A DNA stretch of 61,012 nt. It comes from Neobacillus vireti (GTDB lineage: Bacteria > Bacillota > Bacilli > Bacillales > Cytobacillaceae). The notes beneath the pieces are model-generated. The model did not search any database, was not told where the DNA came from, and saw nothing but the letters and a program-made list of their open reading frames with translations. Where the stretch lies: the NCBI RefSeq assembly GCF_001026695.1, contig NZ_LDNB01000018.1, positions 75,872-136,883 of the forward strand, in the 5' to 3' direction. Positions within the stretch are counted from its first letter, which is position 1. Each line of letters begins with the position of its first letter. Below, one piece after another: positions 1-7,692 of the stretch. The translations under genes were made by a program, and so were the position numbers.

Positions 1-1
1 A

Positions 2-424
2 CAAATGCATCTTTCTAGCGGTAAATGGTATTTCGTTGATGCCAATGGCGTTATGAAAACAAATGAATGGGTACTTTCTAGCGGCAAATGGTACTTCGTT
101 GATGCGAATGGTGTCATGAAAACAAATGCATGGGTACTTTCTAGCGGTAAATGGTACTTCGTTGATGCGAATGGTGTCATGAAAACAAATGCATGGGTAC
201 AATCTGGCGGTAAATGGTACTTCTTTACTGCTAGTGGTGCAATGCAAACTGGCTGGGTGAAAGTCAGCGGCAAATGGTATTTCCTAAATACTAGCGGCGC
301 AATGCAAACCGGCTGGGTCCTAGTCAGCAACAAATGGTACTACCTATACAACGATGGCCATATGGCAGCAAACACAACAATAGGCAAGTACAAAATAGGC
401 TCTGACGGAGCATGGATTCAATAA
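2..424 (+). CDS. Cell-wall-binding repeat protein, C-terminal part (5' end outside window)
   Basis: Only the last 140 or so codons are present; the frame is open to the window edge, so the ATG at position 5 is probably internal. The visible part consists of tandem 20-21-residue repeats built on GKWYF...G.M.TGWV, three of them almost identical (SSGKWYFVDANGVMKTN). Such aromatic/glycine repeats are known from choline- or glucan-binding-type wall anchors of secreted autolysins and amidases. The last unit is degenerate and ends in GSDGAWIQ. The enzymatic domain, if any, lies upstream. The near-identity of three repeats at DNA level suggests recent repeat expansion. A strong terminator follows 10 bases after the stop. 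Confidence 0.8.
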   Translation, partial: QMHLSSGKWYFVDANGVMKTNEWVLSSGKWYFVDANGVMKTNAWVLSSGKWYFVDANGVMKTNAWVQSGGKWYFFTASGAMQTGWVKVSGKWYFLNTSGAMQTGWVLVSNKWYYLYNDGHMAANTTIGKYKIGSDGAWIQ

Positions 425-432
425 ACAAATTC

Positions 433-470
433 AAAAAAACCTCTTCTCAGCAATGAGAAGAGGTTTTTTT
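433..470 (+). terminator. Rho-independent terminator of the repeat protein gene
   Basis: A perfect 17-base inverted repeat around a GCAA loop (CCTCTTCTCA / TGAGAAGAGG core) is flanked by A and T runs, so it can work in both directions. It begins 9 bases after the stop codon. Confidence 0.9.
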
Positions 471-546
471 GGGGGGACAAGGAGCCATGTCCCAAATTTG
501 GTTTATAATTAAATTGCCTGAATTATATAAATTGGGGGTAATTTAT

Positions 547-1128
547 ATGAGCAAAAAAATTCTCATAGCCGCACTCTGTTTAGGAATAATTGTGGTATTT
601 TATTTCTTTGCAACGCGTCCTACTAAACCTACAATTTCTGCTAGTCCTTATATACCTACTACATCCTTGGAAGAAAGAATCTGTGAACGAATATCAGCAC
701 AATTAGGCGATTGCAAAAGAATCCTATTGTTTGATGCTAAATCAAATTTAGTTTTTGCCCAGAGTAGTTCCGGAATCATTCCTGTACTTACCAATAAAGG
801 GTTTACTGACTTTAAAAAGTTTATTTATCCAGAGATGGATTTCCAGGAGTTTAAAGAGGAGAAAGAGGAGAGAGGACCAATAGACTGGCGAGTCAAAAAT
901 AATGTTAAAAAGGATTTTTCAATTATATACGGATTTGCCGAAGACGATGCAAAGACCATCGTTATTAATAGTGAAGGCAATATACAGCCAAATAGGTTTT
1001 TTGTTCGGGATAACTTATGGGTTTGGTATGTTACTTTCCAGAAAGATCAAATTAAATTACCAATTAAAGTAACAGTTTATGATACAGATGGTCAAATTAT
1101 ATATGGAGGAAATGAAAAGGAAAATTAA
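547..1128 (+). CDS. Membrane-anchored protein of unknown function, copy 1
   Basis: 193 aa. The start at 547 is chosen because TTGGGGGT lies 7-9 bases upstream and it places a hydrophobic segment (about residues 4-22, ILIAALCLGIIVVFYFFA) at the N terminus. That looks like an uncleaved anchor, since no lipobox or clear signal peptidase site is seen. The rest is a mixed polar domain of about 165 residues with two cysteines (in ERICERI and GDCKRIL) and a beta-rich end. I do not recognise the family. A second copy, nearly identical in DNA, lies at 3624-4202; the two bracket tagA and tagB. Both frames are intact, so both copies are probably under selection or the duplication is recent. Confidence 0.75.
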   Translation: MSKKILIAALCLGIIVVFYFFATRPTKPTISASPYIPTTSLEERICERISAQLGDCKRILLFDAKSNLVFAQSSSGIIPVLTNKGFTDFKKFIYPEMDFQEFKEEKEERGPIDWRVKNNVKKDFSIIYGFAEDDAKTIVINSEGNIQPNRFFVRDNLWVWYVTFQKDQIKLPIKVTVYDTDGQIIYGGNEKEN

Positions 1129-1231
1129 AGCAGGAAATGTGACGTACCAAAAAATTAGCGGCGGTTATAACTTTATTTTCCATTTGTTGATGGAATCTCC
1201 TTTGGGGATTCCTATTTTGGTTTTGTAGGGG

Positions 1232-1284
1232 AAAAGGACAGGAACCTTGTCCCAATTTTAGTGGGACGAGGTTCCTGTCCTTTT
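1232..1284. repeat. Palindromic intergenic repeat, also a likely terminator
   Basis: Inverted repeat with a 22-base stem (AAAAGGACAGGAACC on the left arm, GGTTCCTGTCCTTTT on the right, one G-U pair) and a loop of about 8 bases. The right arm ends in TTTT. It lies between the 193-aa gene and the convergent tagA gene, 9 bases beyond the tagA stop, so it may terminate both. A shorter, diverged relative (GGACAAGGAGCCATGTCCC) lies at 476-494, on the other side of the 193-aa gene. Confidence 0.75.
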
Positions 1285-1293
1285 GGTCCGCGA

Positions 1294-2016
1294 TCATTTA
1301 AACTCACGATGAAAAACCCGCTTTAAAAAAATTGGTATCGCTAACATTCGCTTCGACCGGGATGGTTCCTTTATCAGACGATAGAGCCATTCCAGGTTTA
1401 AATTCACCATAAACCTTGGCGCACGTTTGGTAACTCCAGCCCAAATATTGAGGCAGCCGCCAACGCCGACAAACATGCCTTTAGTAAAGTGAGTGAGATT
1501 TTCAGAAATCCACTTTTCTTGCTTAGGAAATCCGAGTCCGACAAAGACAAGATCGGGTTGTTTCTGTTGAATTTCTTTGATAATTTTTTCATCACTTTGA
1601 AAGTAACCGTGGTGAAAGCCGACGATTTCGAGATTGGGAAAGGCCTTTATGATATTGCTTGCACTCAAATCAATAATATTTGGTTTAGTGCCTAATAAAT
1701 AAACCCGATAATGTTCCTTATCGGATAGCTCCAATAGTTTTAACATCAAATCAAAGCCGGCAAGCCGTTCCCGGAGCGGTCTGCCCAAAATTTTTGAAGC
1801 TATAACAATCCCAATGCCATCAGGGGTTATATAATCGGAACTTTTGATAACCTCGTCATAGGAAGGATTTGACTGGGCAAATGTAATGATTTCTGGATTA
1901 GCTGTTACGATAAATGTTTTTTGAGATTGGACTATTCTAGAATGGACCTCACCTACAAGTTCATCCATCGTACTATCTACGAAATGATAGCCAAGCACTT
2001 CCTTAAATTTAAGCAT
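1294..2016 (-). CDS. tagA: N-acetylmannosaminyltransferase TagA (WecG/TagA/CpsF family)
   Basis: 240 aa, the usual length for the family. TagA adds ManNAc from UDP-ManNAc to GlcNAc-PP-undecaprenol, the first committed step of WTA linkage-unit synthesis, at the inner face of the membrane. The family signature is visible: TANPEI at residues 38-43, the TPDGIGIV block at 64-71 with the likely catalytic Asp66, and GLGFPKQE. The C-terminal basic tail (YRLIKEPSRSKR) is the membrane-targeting appendage known for this family. AGGAGC stands 8 bases before the ATG. It is divergent from tagB across a 341-base promoter region. Confidence 0.93.
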   Translation of the reverse strand: MLKFKEVLGYHFVDSTMDELVGEVHSRIVQSQKTFIVTANPEIITFAQSNPSYDEVIKSSDYITPDGIGIVIASKILGRPLRERLAGFDLMLKLLELSDKEHYRVYLLGTKPNIIDLSASNIIKAFPNLEIVGFHHGYFQSDEKIIKEIQQKQPDLVFVGLGFPKQEKWISENLTHFTKGMFVGVGGCLNIWAGVTKRAPRFMVNLNLEWLYRLIKEPSRSKRMLAIPIFLKRVFHREFK

Positions 2017-2357
2017 TTTTACAAGCTCCTAATTCAATACCTATGAATTCCTCTTATTATGAACAACTTGGGAAAAATCATACCAAGAATTAACAAACGG
2101 TTTACCAACAAAGCGATAAAAGAAATCATAATTATTTTATATTATTATGTATGTTTATATTTTTCAAAACTGGGTCGATTATAGAAAATACGACAAATAT
2201 TAGTATTATTTTATCATAATTGAATTATATTCGACACAAGCATAAACAAGAAATTTATTAATTATTGTAGATTATTGACATATTTAATAAAAATACTACA
2301 ATAAATTTATTCGATTGACGAGAAGATTTTATATAGAAGGGGGAAGGAAGAATCTTA
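2017..2357. promoter_or_regulatory. Divergent tagA/tagB control region
   Basis: 341 very AT-rich bases without a gene. The best sigma-A promoter for tagB is TTGACA at 2275-2280, a 16-base spacer and TACAAT at 2297-2302, leaving a leader of about 50 bases. Spo0A-box-like fragments (ACGACAAAT near 2187, TTCGACA near 2229) are present. No clear promoter was picked for tagA. A shared divergent control region resembles the tagAB/tagDEF arrangement of B. subtilis. Confidence 0.65.
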
Positions 2358-3533
2358 ATGCTTAGAGAAGCAGCCATTTCATGTTATCTACTATTGTTTA
2401 AATTATTCTTTACTATATTCAAGATATTTCCACAACAAAAAAAGGTTACATTTGTCATTTCTTTTGAGGAAAATGCCATTTATTTGTACCGGGAACTTAG
2501 AAAACAAGACCCGTCTTTAAAGCTAGCATTTTTATGCAAATCTTCCGTATCAGGGGAATTTAAAAATGAATTAAAGGATACAAAGATTATTCCCTTTGAA
2601 ACAAAAAATATATTGAATTGGTTTGTTTCTTTATTTCATCTTTCTACAGGTAGATTTGTTATAGTTGATAATTATTTTGGCTTTTTAGCAGCGGTTACCT
2701 TTAAGAAGAATGTCGAATGTATTCAAATTTGGCATGCAGCGGGCGCCTTAAAGACTTTTGGCATGCAAGATCGGTCTATTCGCTATCGAAGTGATTCGGC
2801 AAAACGAAGATTTCAAGAAGTATATGATAAATTTCATAAAATTGTTGTCGGTTCGGATGAAATGGCGAGTATTTTTAGAGAAGCTTTTCATGTTCCATCT
2901 CAAAGAATGCTGCCAACAGGGTTTCCGAGAACTGACTTTTTTTATGATAAAGAGGCAAGAGATGCAGTGGTAACAAGTTTCTATGAAAATTATCCAATGT
3001 TAGCGGGTAAAAAGTTGATTTTGTATGCGCCTACATATCGCGACGGCCAATTGAAAAATAGTGAATTTCACCTTGATATCAAACAGATGCAACAGAAATT
3101 AGGCAGCAGCTATTTTTTGTTAATAAAACTTCATCCCGCTGTAAAGACTAAAACAAATTATCAAGAATTATATCCTGATTTTGTTGGTGATTTTTCTAGC
3201 TATAAACGGATAAATGAATTGTTAGTTGTTACGGATTACTTAATAACGGATTACTCCTCCTTACCCTTTGAGTATTCTCTGTTAAAGAAACCAATCATCT
3301 TTTTTTCATACGATCTGGCTGAATATCGTGAACAAAGAGGGTTGGTTAAGGATTATGAACGTATAGTTCCTGGTCCGATTGTCTTCAATACGGACGAAAT
3401 GATTGAATTAATCGAAGCAGACAGTTTTGATGAGCAGGCAATCAAAGAATTTTCTAGCAGATGGAATCGATATTCAAATGGGCAATCAGCAAAAAAACTT
3501 GTCGAGTATATTTTAAACCAAATTAATTCTTAG
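2358..3533 (+). CDS. tagB: TagB-like CDP-glycerol glycerophosphotransferase (WTA primase)
   Basis: 391 aa, close to B. subtilis TagB. It would transfer the first glycerol phosphate from CDP-glycerol to the ManNAc-GlcNAc-PP-undecaprenol linkage unit. Family hallmarks are QIWHAAGALKTFG at 123-135 with catalytic His126, the LIKLHPAV block with His259, and ITDYSSLPFEY near 296-306. The amphipathic, hydrophobic N terminus (residues 7-24) fits peripheral membrane binding. AAGGAAG lies about 8 bases before the ATG. The assignment as TagB rather than TagF rests on the HAAGA.K.FG form of the motif and the short length. A decayed relative of the same type lies at 7325-7609. Confidence 0.85.
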   Translation: MLREAAISCYLLLFKLFFTIFKIFPQQKKVTFVISFEENAIYLYRELRKQDPSLKLAFLCKSSVSGEFKNELKDTKIIPFETKNILNWFVSLFHLSTGRFVIVDNYFGFLAAVTFKKNVECIQIWHAAGALKTFGMQDRSIRYRSDSAKRRFQEVYDKFHKIVVGSDEMASIFREAFHVPSQRMLPTGFPRTDFFYDKEARDAVVTSFYENYPMLAGKKLILYAPTYRDGQLKNSEFHLDIKQMQQKLGSSYFLLIKLHPAVKTKTNYQELYPDFVGDFSSYKRINELLVVTDYLITDYSSLPFEYSLLKKPIIFFSYDLAEYREQRGLVKDYERIVPGPIVFNTDEMIELIEADSFDEQAIKEFSSRWNRYSNGQSAKKLVEYILNQINS

Positions 3534-3623
3534 CTTGAAGGGTAATGTTTAAAGAATATGTTTAATGACAGCGTGTGGTTTATAATTAAATTGCCTGAAT
3601 TATATAAATTGGGGGTAATTTAT

Positions 3624-4202
3624 ATGAGCAAAAAAATTCTAATAGCCGCACTCTGTTTAGGAATAATTGTGGTATTTTATTTCTTTGCAACGCGTCCTAC
3701 TAAACCTACAATTTCTGCTAGTCCTTATATTCCTACTACATCCTTGGAAGAAAGAATCTGTGAACGAATATCAGCACAATTAGGCGATTGCAAAAGAATC
3801 CTATTGTTTGATGCTAAATCAAATTTAGTTTTTGCTGAGAGTAGTTCCGGAATCATTCCTGTGCTTACCAATAAAGGGTTTACTGATTTTAAAAAGTTTA
3901 TTTATCCAGAGATGGATTTCCAGGAGTTTAAAGAGGAGAAAGAGGAGAGAGGACCAATAGACTGGCGAGCCAAAAATAATGTCCAAAAGAATCTTTCAAT
4001 TATATACGGATTTGCCGAAGACGATGCCAAGACCATCGTTATTAATAGTGAAGGCAATATACAGCCAAACAGGTTTTTCGTTCGGGATAACTTATGGGTT
4101 TGGTATGTTACTTTCCAGAAAGATCAAGTTAAATTACCAGTTAAAGTAACGGTTTATGATACAGATGGTCGAATTATATATGGAGGAAATGAAAAGGAAT
4201 AG
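3624..4202 (+). CDS. Membrane-anchored protein of unknown function, copy 2
   Basis: 192 aa, almost identical to the protein at 547-1128. Differences are few (for example Q/E after VFA, V/A in DWR.KNN, I/V in DQ.KLP) and it lacks the final Asn. The identical stretch starts about 50 bases before the start codon and includes the TTGGGGGT ribosome binding site, so promoter-proximal sequence was duplicated too. It keeps the N-terminal hydrophobic anchor and both cysteines. It lies 90 bases downstream of tagB on the same strand. The function is unknown to me. Confidence 0.75.
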   Translation: MSKKILIAALCLGIIVVFYFFATRPTKPTISASPYIPTTSLEERICERISAQLGDCKRILLFDAKSNLVFAESSSGIIPVLTNKGFTDFKKFIYPEMDFQEFKEEKEERGPIDWRAKNNVQKNLSIIYGFAEDDAKTIVINSEGNIQPNRFFVRDNLWVWYVTFQKDQVKLPVKVTVYDTDGRIIYGGNEKE

Positions 4203-4217
4203 TAAAGGGTTAAAAGA

Positions 4218-4345
4218 ATGAGAAAGCCGTGAAAAAAAAAGGAAATTGTATCCTTTGTCATTTCTGGACCATCTTTACTAACTGACACAATGGCTACTTC
4301 AGAAGTATTGGTATTAGCTAAAACCATAAAAGTACATTACAATTA
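4218..4345 (+). pseudogene. Fragment with signal-peptide-like start, frameshifted
   Basis: An ATG (MRKP then stop) is followed, after a run of nine A's, by a frame reading EIVSFVISGPSLLTDTMATS and ending at 4345. This looks like the signal peptide of an exported protein broken by a slip in the A run. It may be the N-terminal remnant of the beta-helix pseudogene that follows, separated from it by a terminator-like hairpin. Confidence 0.35.
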
Positions 4346-4370
4346 AAAATTTAGGATTAGATTAGCCTAA

Positions 4371-4414
4371 AAAAGAAGCAGTGTCATTTTGTGTGCAAAT
4401 GACACTGCTTTTTT
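4371..4414 (+). terminator. Rho-independent terminator
   Basis: Perfect 13-base stem AGCAGTGTCATTT / AAATGACACTGCT with a 7-base loop, followed by a T run. It lies in the decayed stretch downstream of the second copy of the membrane protein gene. Confidence 0.8.
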
Positions 4415-4444
4415 ACTTGCGATTCAATATGATTTTTTTCGTTT

Positions 4445-4898
4445 AAAATTGCTACTGTTAGAATTGTTAACAATCCCATTATAAATCAAAAGGGTAAAAA
4501 TCCAGCGATTGACCTTTCTTGGGCCCATGGTATTGAAATTGATAATAATACCATATCAAACGCCAACAATGGGATCCACTTAACCTATGTCAGGGACAGC
4601 ACAATTAACGGTAATTCATTTAAACGGTAATTCATTTAAAAGGATTCATTCAGATGGGATTATGATAAATGAACTTGAAAATAAGGATTATACTGAAAAT
4701 CTAACAATAAGCAGCAATAAATTCCAAGATTTCGCTGGTTTTAGAATTCTGGTAGAAAATACAAAAGATTTTACAATAGGAAAAAATCTGCTTGATACTG
4801 CTTCCACTAAGAAAAGTGTATCGAGTCGGTGCTTATTCGCAGCAAGGAATCATCTCTGAAAACACCATTATCATTTCCAAAAAAGAATCAAAAGAATA
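4445..4898 (+). pseudogene. Parallel beta-helix repeat protein, broken by frameshifts
   Basis: Conceptual reading gives repeated N.I.N.... turns (IEIDNNTISNANNGIHL, NLTISSNKFQDFAGFRI, GIISENTIII) typical of right-handed parallel beta-helix proteins such as pectate-lyase-like or wall-polymer-associated enzymes. Frame 1 runs from about 4445 to a stop at 4638. A 16-base tandem duplication (4607-4622 copied at 4623-4638) causes this first shift. A second shift lies near 4815, after which the reading frame resumes as KVYRVGAYSQQG and ends at 4898. No start codon or export signal is joined to it. Confidence 0.7.
4607..4638 (+). repeat. 16-base tandem duplication inside the beta-helix pseudogene
   Basis: AACGGTAATTCATTTA occurs twice back to back. 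Removing one copy joins ...STINGNSF to KRIHSDG in one frame, so the duplication itself is a gene-breaking event. Confidence 0.9.
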
Positions 4899-4960
4899 GA
4901 TTATCATAACAAAAACAACAAAAGATGTTAACATAAACGCTAATACCTATAAAAAAAACA

Positions 4961-5007
4961 AAAAAGCTGACAGCAGGATTTAGCATTTTCGCTGTCAGCT
5001 TTTTTTA
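4961..5007. terminator. Bidirectional terminator
   Basis: 14-base stem AAAAAGCTGACAGC / GCTGTCAGCTTTTT with a 16-base loop and flanking A and T runs. It lies between the beta-helix pseudogene and the convergent 97-aa gene and overlaps the end of the latter. Confidence 0.85.
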
Positions 5008-5301
5008 TTAAATACTTCCATTCAACCATAATTGTACTTCATTTAATAGCTGTTGTTCTACTTCTTCACTCTGCATGCGGATTTTTGGGTTTGCTATAGC
5101 CTCTTCTGAGGTGTATATGTTTTTCAGAACACACTCTGCTCCATCATCATATAAAACTGCACTGATAACTACTAGCTTTTCGCATTCTGAAAATCGATTA
5201 TCATCCTGCCAACCTAATATTGAACTCTCAAAGAATGGTAATCCCTCACCTGTTATGCCTGTTTTAACGGAACCTTGAGTTGTATACGCCCAATTTTTCA
5301 T
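5008..5301 (-). CDS. Small cytosolic protein of unknown function
   Basis: 97 aa. The start at 5301 (MKNWAYTTQG) is chosen because GGGGAGG stands about 9 bases upstream; an upstream in-frame start would bury that site. The sequence is acidic, without signal peptide or membrane segment. It holds a predicted beta-rich first half and a helical end (EEVEQQLLNEVQLWL). I do not recognise the family. It is monocistronic, closed by the shared terminator at 4961-5007. Confidence 0.6.
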   Translation of the reverse strand: MKNWAYTTQGSVKTGITGEGLPFFESSILGWQDDNRFSECEKLVVISAVLYDDGAECVLKNIYTSEEAIANPKIRMQSEEVEQQLLNEVQLWLNGSI

Positions 5302-5624
5302 TAGAGTAGCCTCCCCTGTTCTCTTCAATCCTTAGCAATTCATTCTACCTTAGTGTACGTTAAATTTATTAAGATTTCTTGAACTGTTCATGAAAAAGGT
5401 CTAAAGAGATTGTAAAGTTTTCATAAAGTTCCTCAGTTGTATTGGTTATTCTATGTTTCTATTAATTAAATTATAACAAAAATTTTAACATCGCTAACGC
5501 TTACATAATTAAAACTGAGTAGCAGGGGGCTACTAACCCCCTACTACTTCCACCGTTGCACATAAGATACCGCGGTTTCATTTAGATTAAGGCAGATTCC
5601 TAACGATAATATAGAATTTTCACC
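5302..5624. other. Intergenic stretch with one hairpin
   Basis: About 320 AT-rich bases holding no recognisable gene. The only structure seen is an 11-base imperfect stem (GTAGCAGGGGG / CCCCCTACTAC, 5519-5547), which may terminate the gpsA remnant on the minus strand although it lacks a clear T run. Confidence 0.4.
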
Positions 5625-6280
5625 TTAGGAAAAGGCAGGAACTTCATCTTTTCCAGTTCGGGTCATTAATGCATCAACAGCATCGCGAGGGTCATGACCA
5701 TTATGAACCACTTCATAGATGGCATTTGTAATCGGCATGTCTACCTCTAACTTCTTCCCTAATTGAAAGGTAGCTTCTGCGGTGCGTACCCCTTCAACTA
5801 CCATCCCCATATCATTAAGGACTTCATCTAGCTTATGACCTTTCCCTATCAGGTTTCCAGCACGCAAATTCCGACTATGAATGCTTGTACAGGTAACGAC
5901 TAAATCACCAACACCTGCCAGCCCTATAAACGTAAGCGGGTCAGCACCCATTGCGTAGCCTAGTCTCGTTATTTCAGCCAATCCACGTGTTATCAATGCT
6001 GATTTGGCATTATCACCGTATCCAAGGCCGTCTGAAATGCCTGCTCCCAGAGCAATAATATTTTTCAGGGCACCACCCACTTCTACACCTAATACATCAC
6101 CATTCGTATACACTCTAAAATATGTGTTCATAAATAACATTTGGACATATTCTGCTGCGTCTAGATTTTCAGATGCAGAAGATACCGTTGTCGGGTGTCT
6201 TAGAGCAACCTCTTCTGCATGACTTGGACCTGATAATACAACAATGTAATTTTTTCCATCTTTTCCTCCGCTATCTGTGC
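5625..6280 (-). pseudogene. gpsA: gpsA remnant: glycerol-3-phosphate dehydrogenase lacking the NAD-binding domain
   Basis: GpsA makes sn-glycerol 3-phosphate, the substrate of TagD. The frame reads NYIVVLSGPSHAEEVALRHP and on through GGALKNIIALGAGISDGLGYGDN, GLAGVGDLVVTCTS.HSRN and GMVVEGVRT, all GpsA hallmarks, to a normal C terminus. The first ~130 residues, including the GAGSWGTA-type Rossmann loop, are absent: upstream the frame reads about a dozen Gly/Asp/Lys-rich residues and meets a stop. The first in-frame ATG, at 6140, would start well inside the protein. A functional GpsA must be encoded elsewhere. The remnant lies just downstream of tagD, which suggests an old tagD-gpsA pair cut by deletion. 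Confidence 0.85.
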
Positions 6281-6325
6281 CCCCATAACTTTATTTGTAC
6301 CCAATCTGGGATTTTATATGAATGC

Positions 6326-6357
6326 AAAAAGGACAAACCGTTGTCGATTTGTCCCTG
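6326..6357 (-). terminator. Terminator of tagD copy 1
   Basis: On the minus strand GGACAAATCG, loop ACAA, CGGTTTGTCC (10-base stem with one U-G pair) is followed by TTTTTG. It starts shortly after the tagD stop and lies at the break point of the gpsA remnant. Confidence 0.75.
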
Positions 6358-6366
6358 TCACAATGA

Positions 6367-6765
6367 TTATTTAGAAGCGGTCAAAAGTAATTCTTTTTTT
6401 ATTTTTGTTGTTGAAATCCCAACTGTACGTGGTAAGTAGACGACTTCACAATAATCCTTTAAGAAGTCAAACTTCCCTTTCCAATCGTCACCCATAACAA
6501 ATACATCGATATCATTGGCTTGTACATCTTCAATCTTTTGTTCCCAATTGTTTTCAGGGATTACTTCATCAACATAACGAATCGCTTCAAGAATCATTTT
6601 TCTATTTTCATAGCTATGGTAGGCCTTTTTATTCTTTAGTGCATTGAATTCATCTGTAGAAATTGCAACTACTAGATAATCTCCCAATTCCTTCGCGCGT
6701 TTTAGCAAGTTGATATGACCCCAATGCATTAAATCAAAAGTACCATAAGTAAGTACCTTTTTCAC
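6367..6765 (-). CDS. tagD: Glycerol-3-phosphate cytidylyltransferase, copy 1
   Basis: 132 aa, full length for TagD. It forms CDP-glycerol from CTP and glycerol 3-phosphate in the cytosol, the donor for all glycerophosphotransferases of this cluster. Signatures visible: GTFDLMHWGHINLL at 8-21 with the HxGH nucleotide-binding motif, RYVDEVIPE, and the RTVGISTTKIK block that closes the active site. The start is GTG with GGGGGAGA about 7 bases upstream. A second, very similar copy lies at 9923-10315 on the other strand with the same start codon and a similar promoter. Small differences cluster at the C terminus (LLLTASK against LVLAK). Confidence 0.95.
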   Translation of the reverse strand: MKKVLTYGTFDLMHWGHINLLKRAKELGDYLVVAISTDEFNALKNKKAYHSYENRKMILEAIRYVDEVIPENNWEQKIEDVQANDIDVFVMGDDWKGKFDFLKDYCEVVYLPRTVGISTTKIKKELLLTASK

Positions 6766-6844
6766 CTAATCTCCCCCAGAATTATTTTATGATCTAGCCA
6801 TCTATTGTCATTATTTACGTTTAACAATGCCGTTTTCGCACAAG

Positions 6845-6914
6845 AGTTATTATAGCATACATTTTCTGACCAAACTTTTGGAAATTCTGTTTTTTTTGTA
6901 AAAAATTCGACAAA
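6845..6914 (-). promoter_or_regulatory. tagD copy 1 promoter with Spo0A-box-like site
   Basis: On the minus strand an extended -10, TGCTATAAT (TATAAT at 6849-6854), is preceded by TTTGGTC in a weak -35 region. A perfect TTTGTCGAA (6906-6914) matching the Spo0A-box consensus lies about 55 bases upstream of the -10. The promoter block closely resembles that of tagD copy 2. Confidence 0.6.
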
Positions 6915-6943
6915 TTTAGGGGAGTAACCACAAATTTATGGTC

Positions 6944-7110
6944 TTATTTTAATACCTTTTTTACAACTTGCTCGGAAGCTGTTCCTTTATCCCATTTACA
7001 AAACCTTTCATAGAAAATATCAAACTTCCCATTATATGTTAGTTTTTCTTCTTCTATATTAGCGATGGTCTCTATTACTTCTTCTGTCCTTTTTAAACGA
7101 CAAATCCTTT
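6944..7110 (-). pseudogene. C-terminal remnant of a CDP-glycerol glycerophosphotransferase
   Basis: Read on the minus strand, this stretch encodes EEVIETIANIEEE, FDIFYERFCKWDKGTASEQ and VVKKVLK then stop. It is the typical C-terminal tail of TagB/TagF-like enzymes; the same end is seen in the live gene at 7693-8871 (REFCSLENGVSAEKVVEKV). Nothing of the catalytic part remains. Confidence 0.7.
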
Positions 7111-7324
7111 TTAATTTACCATATATTTAGCAATTCGAAATAAAAGTATAATATTATTTTCAATTTAAAGGGGTGAATATTAAGGGGTTATTCAAAAAAC
7201 CATAAAGTTTATGTGGCTGCCATTTAGAAAGGTGTAGCAATGATGCCCAATAATACCACAGCTCAGCTTGAATAGTACCTTACCGTCCCCATGGTCAATT
7301 GACATTTTTCTATAAAATATTACA

Positions 7325-7609
7325 ATTAATGAGTATATCTGATCGGGAACACAAACTAAACCCATCCATAAACATTATTATAGTGCACACAAGCAACCTT
7401 TCGGACGGATTTCGGCAGGAATTAAGCGATAATACCAAAGCGATTCACTTTAAATAAAACCTAAAGAACTGGTTTAAATACATTTACTATCTCTCTACTT
7501 CGAAAGAGATCATCGTAGACAATTATTATGGCTTTTTATAGATGATTATCTTTTAATAATCAAGATGCATCCTTCAGTAAACAGCAATAATTATTTCGAA
7601 GAGTTGTAA
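7325..7609 (+). pseudogene. tagB-like remnant with internal deletion and stops
   Basis: Conceptual reading gives REHKLNPSINIIIVHTSNLS, DGFRQELSDNTKAIHFK, a stop or frame break, NLKNWFKYIYYLSTSKEIIV, DNYYGFL, another stop, then LLIIKMHPSVNSNNYFEEL. These align in order with residues about 45-110 and 253-271 of the TagB-like protein at 2358-3533 (NILNWFVSLFHLSTG, VDNYFGFL, LLIKLHPAV). About 140 residues, including the first catalytic His, are deleted. Confidence 0.75.
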
Positions 7610-7692
7610 CATTGAAACGATTTGCGGCTTATATATAAAATAATTAGAAAACACCCCTGTCTGTTTCTTATAGTCGTTTGGAGGAATTAAAA

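Noticed and set aside
61..210. CRISPR-like array in the opening repeats
   Set aside because: The repeats are contiguous, in frame and multiples of three, encoding wall-binding repeats without spacers.
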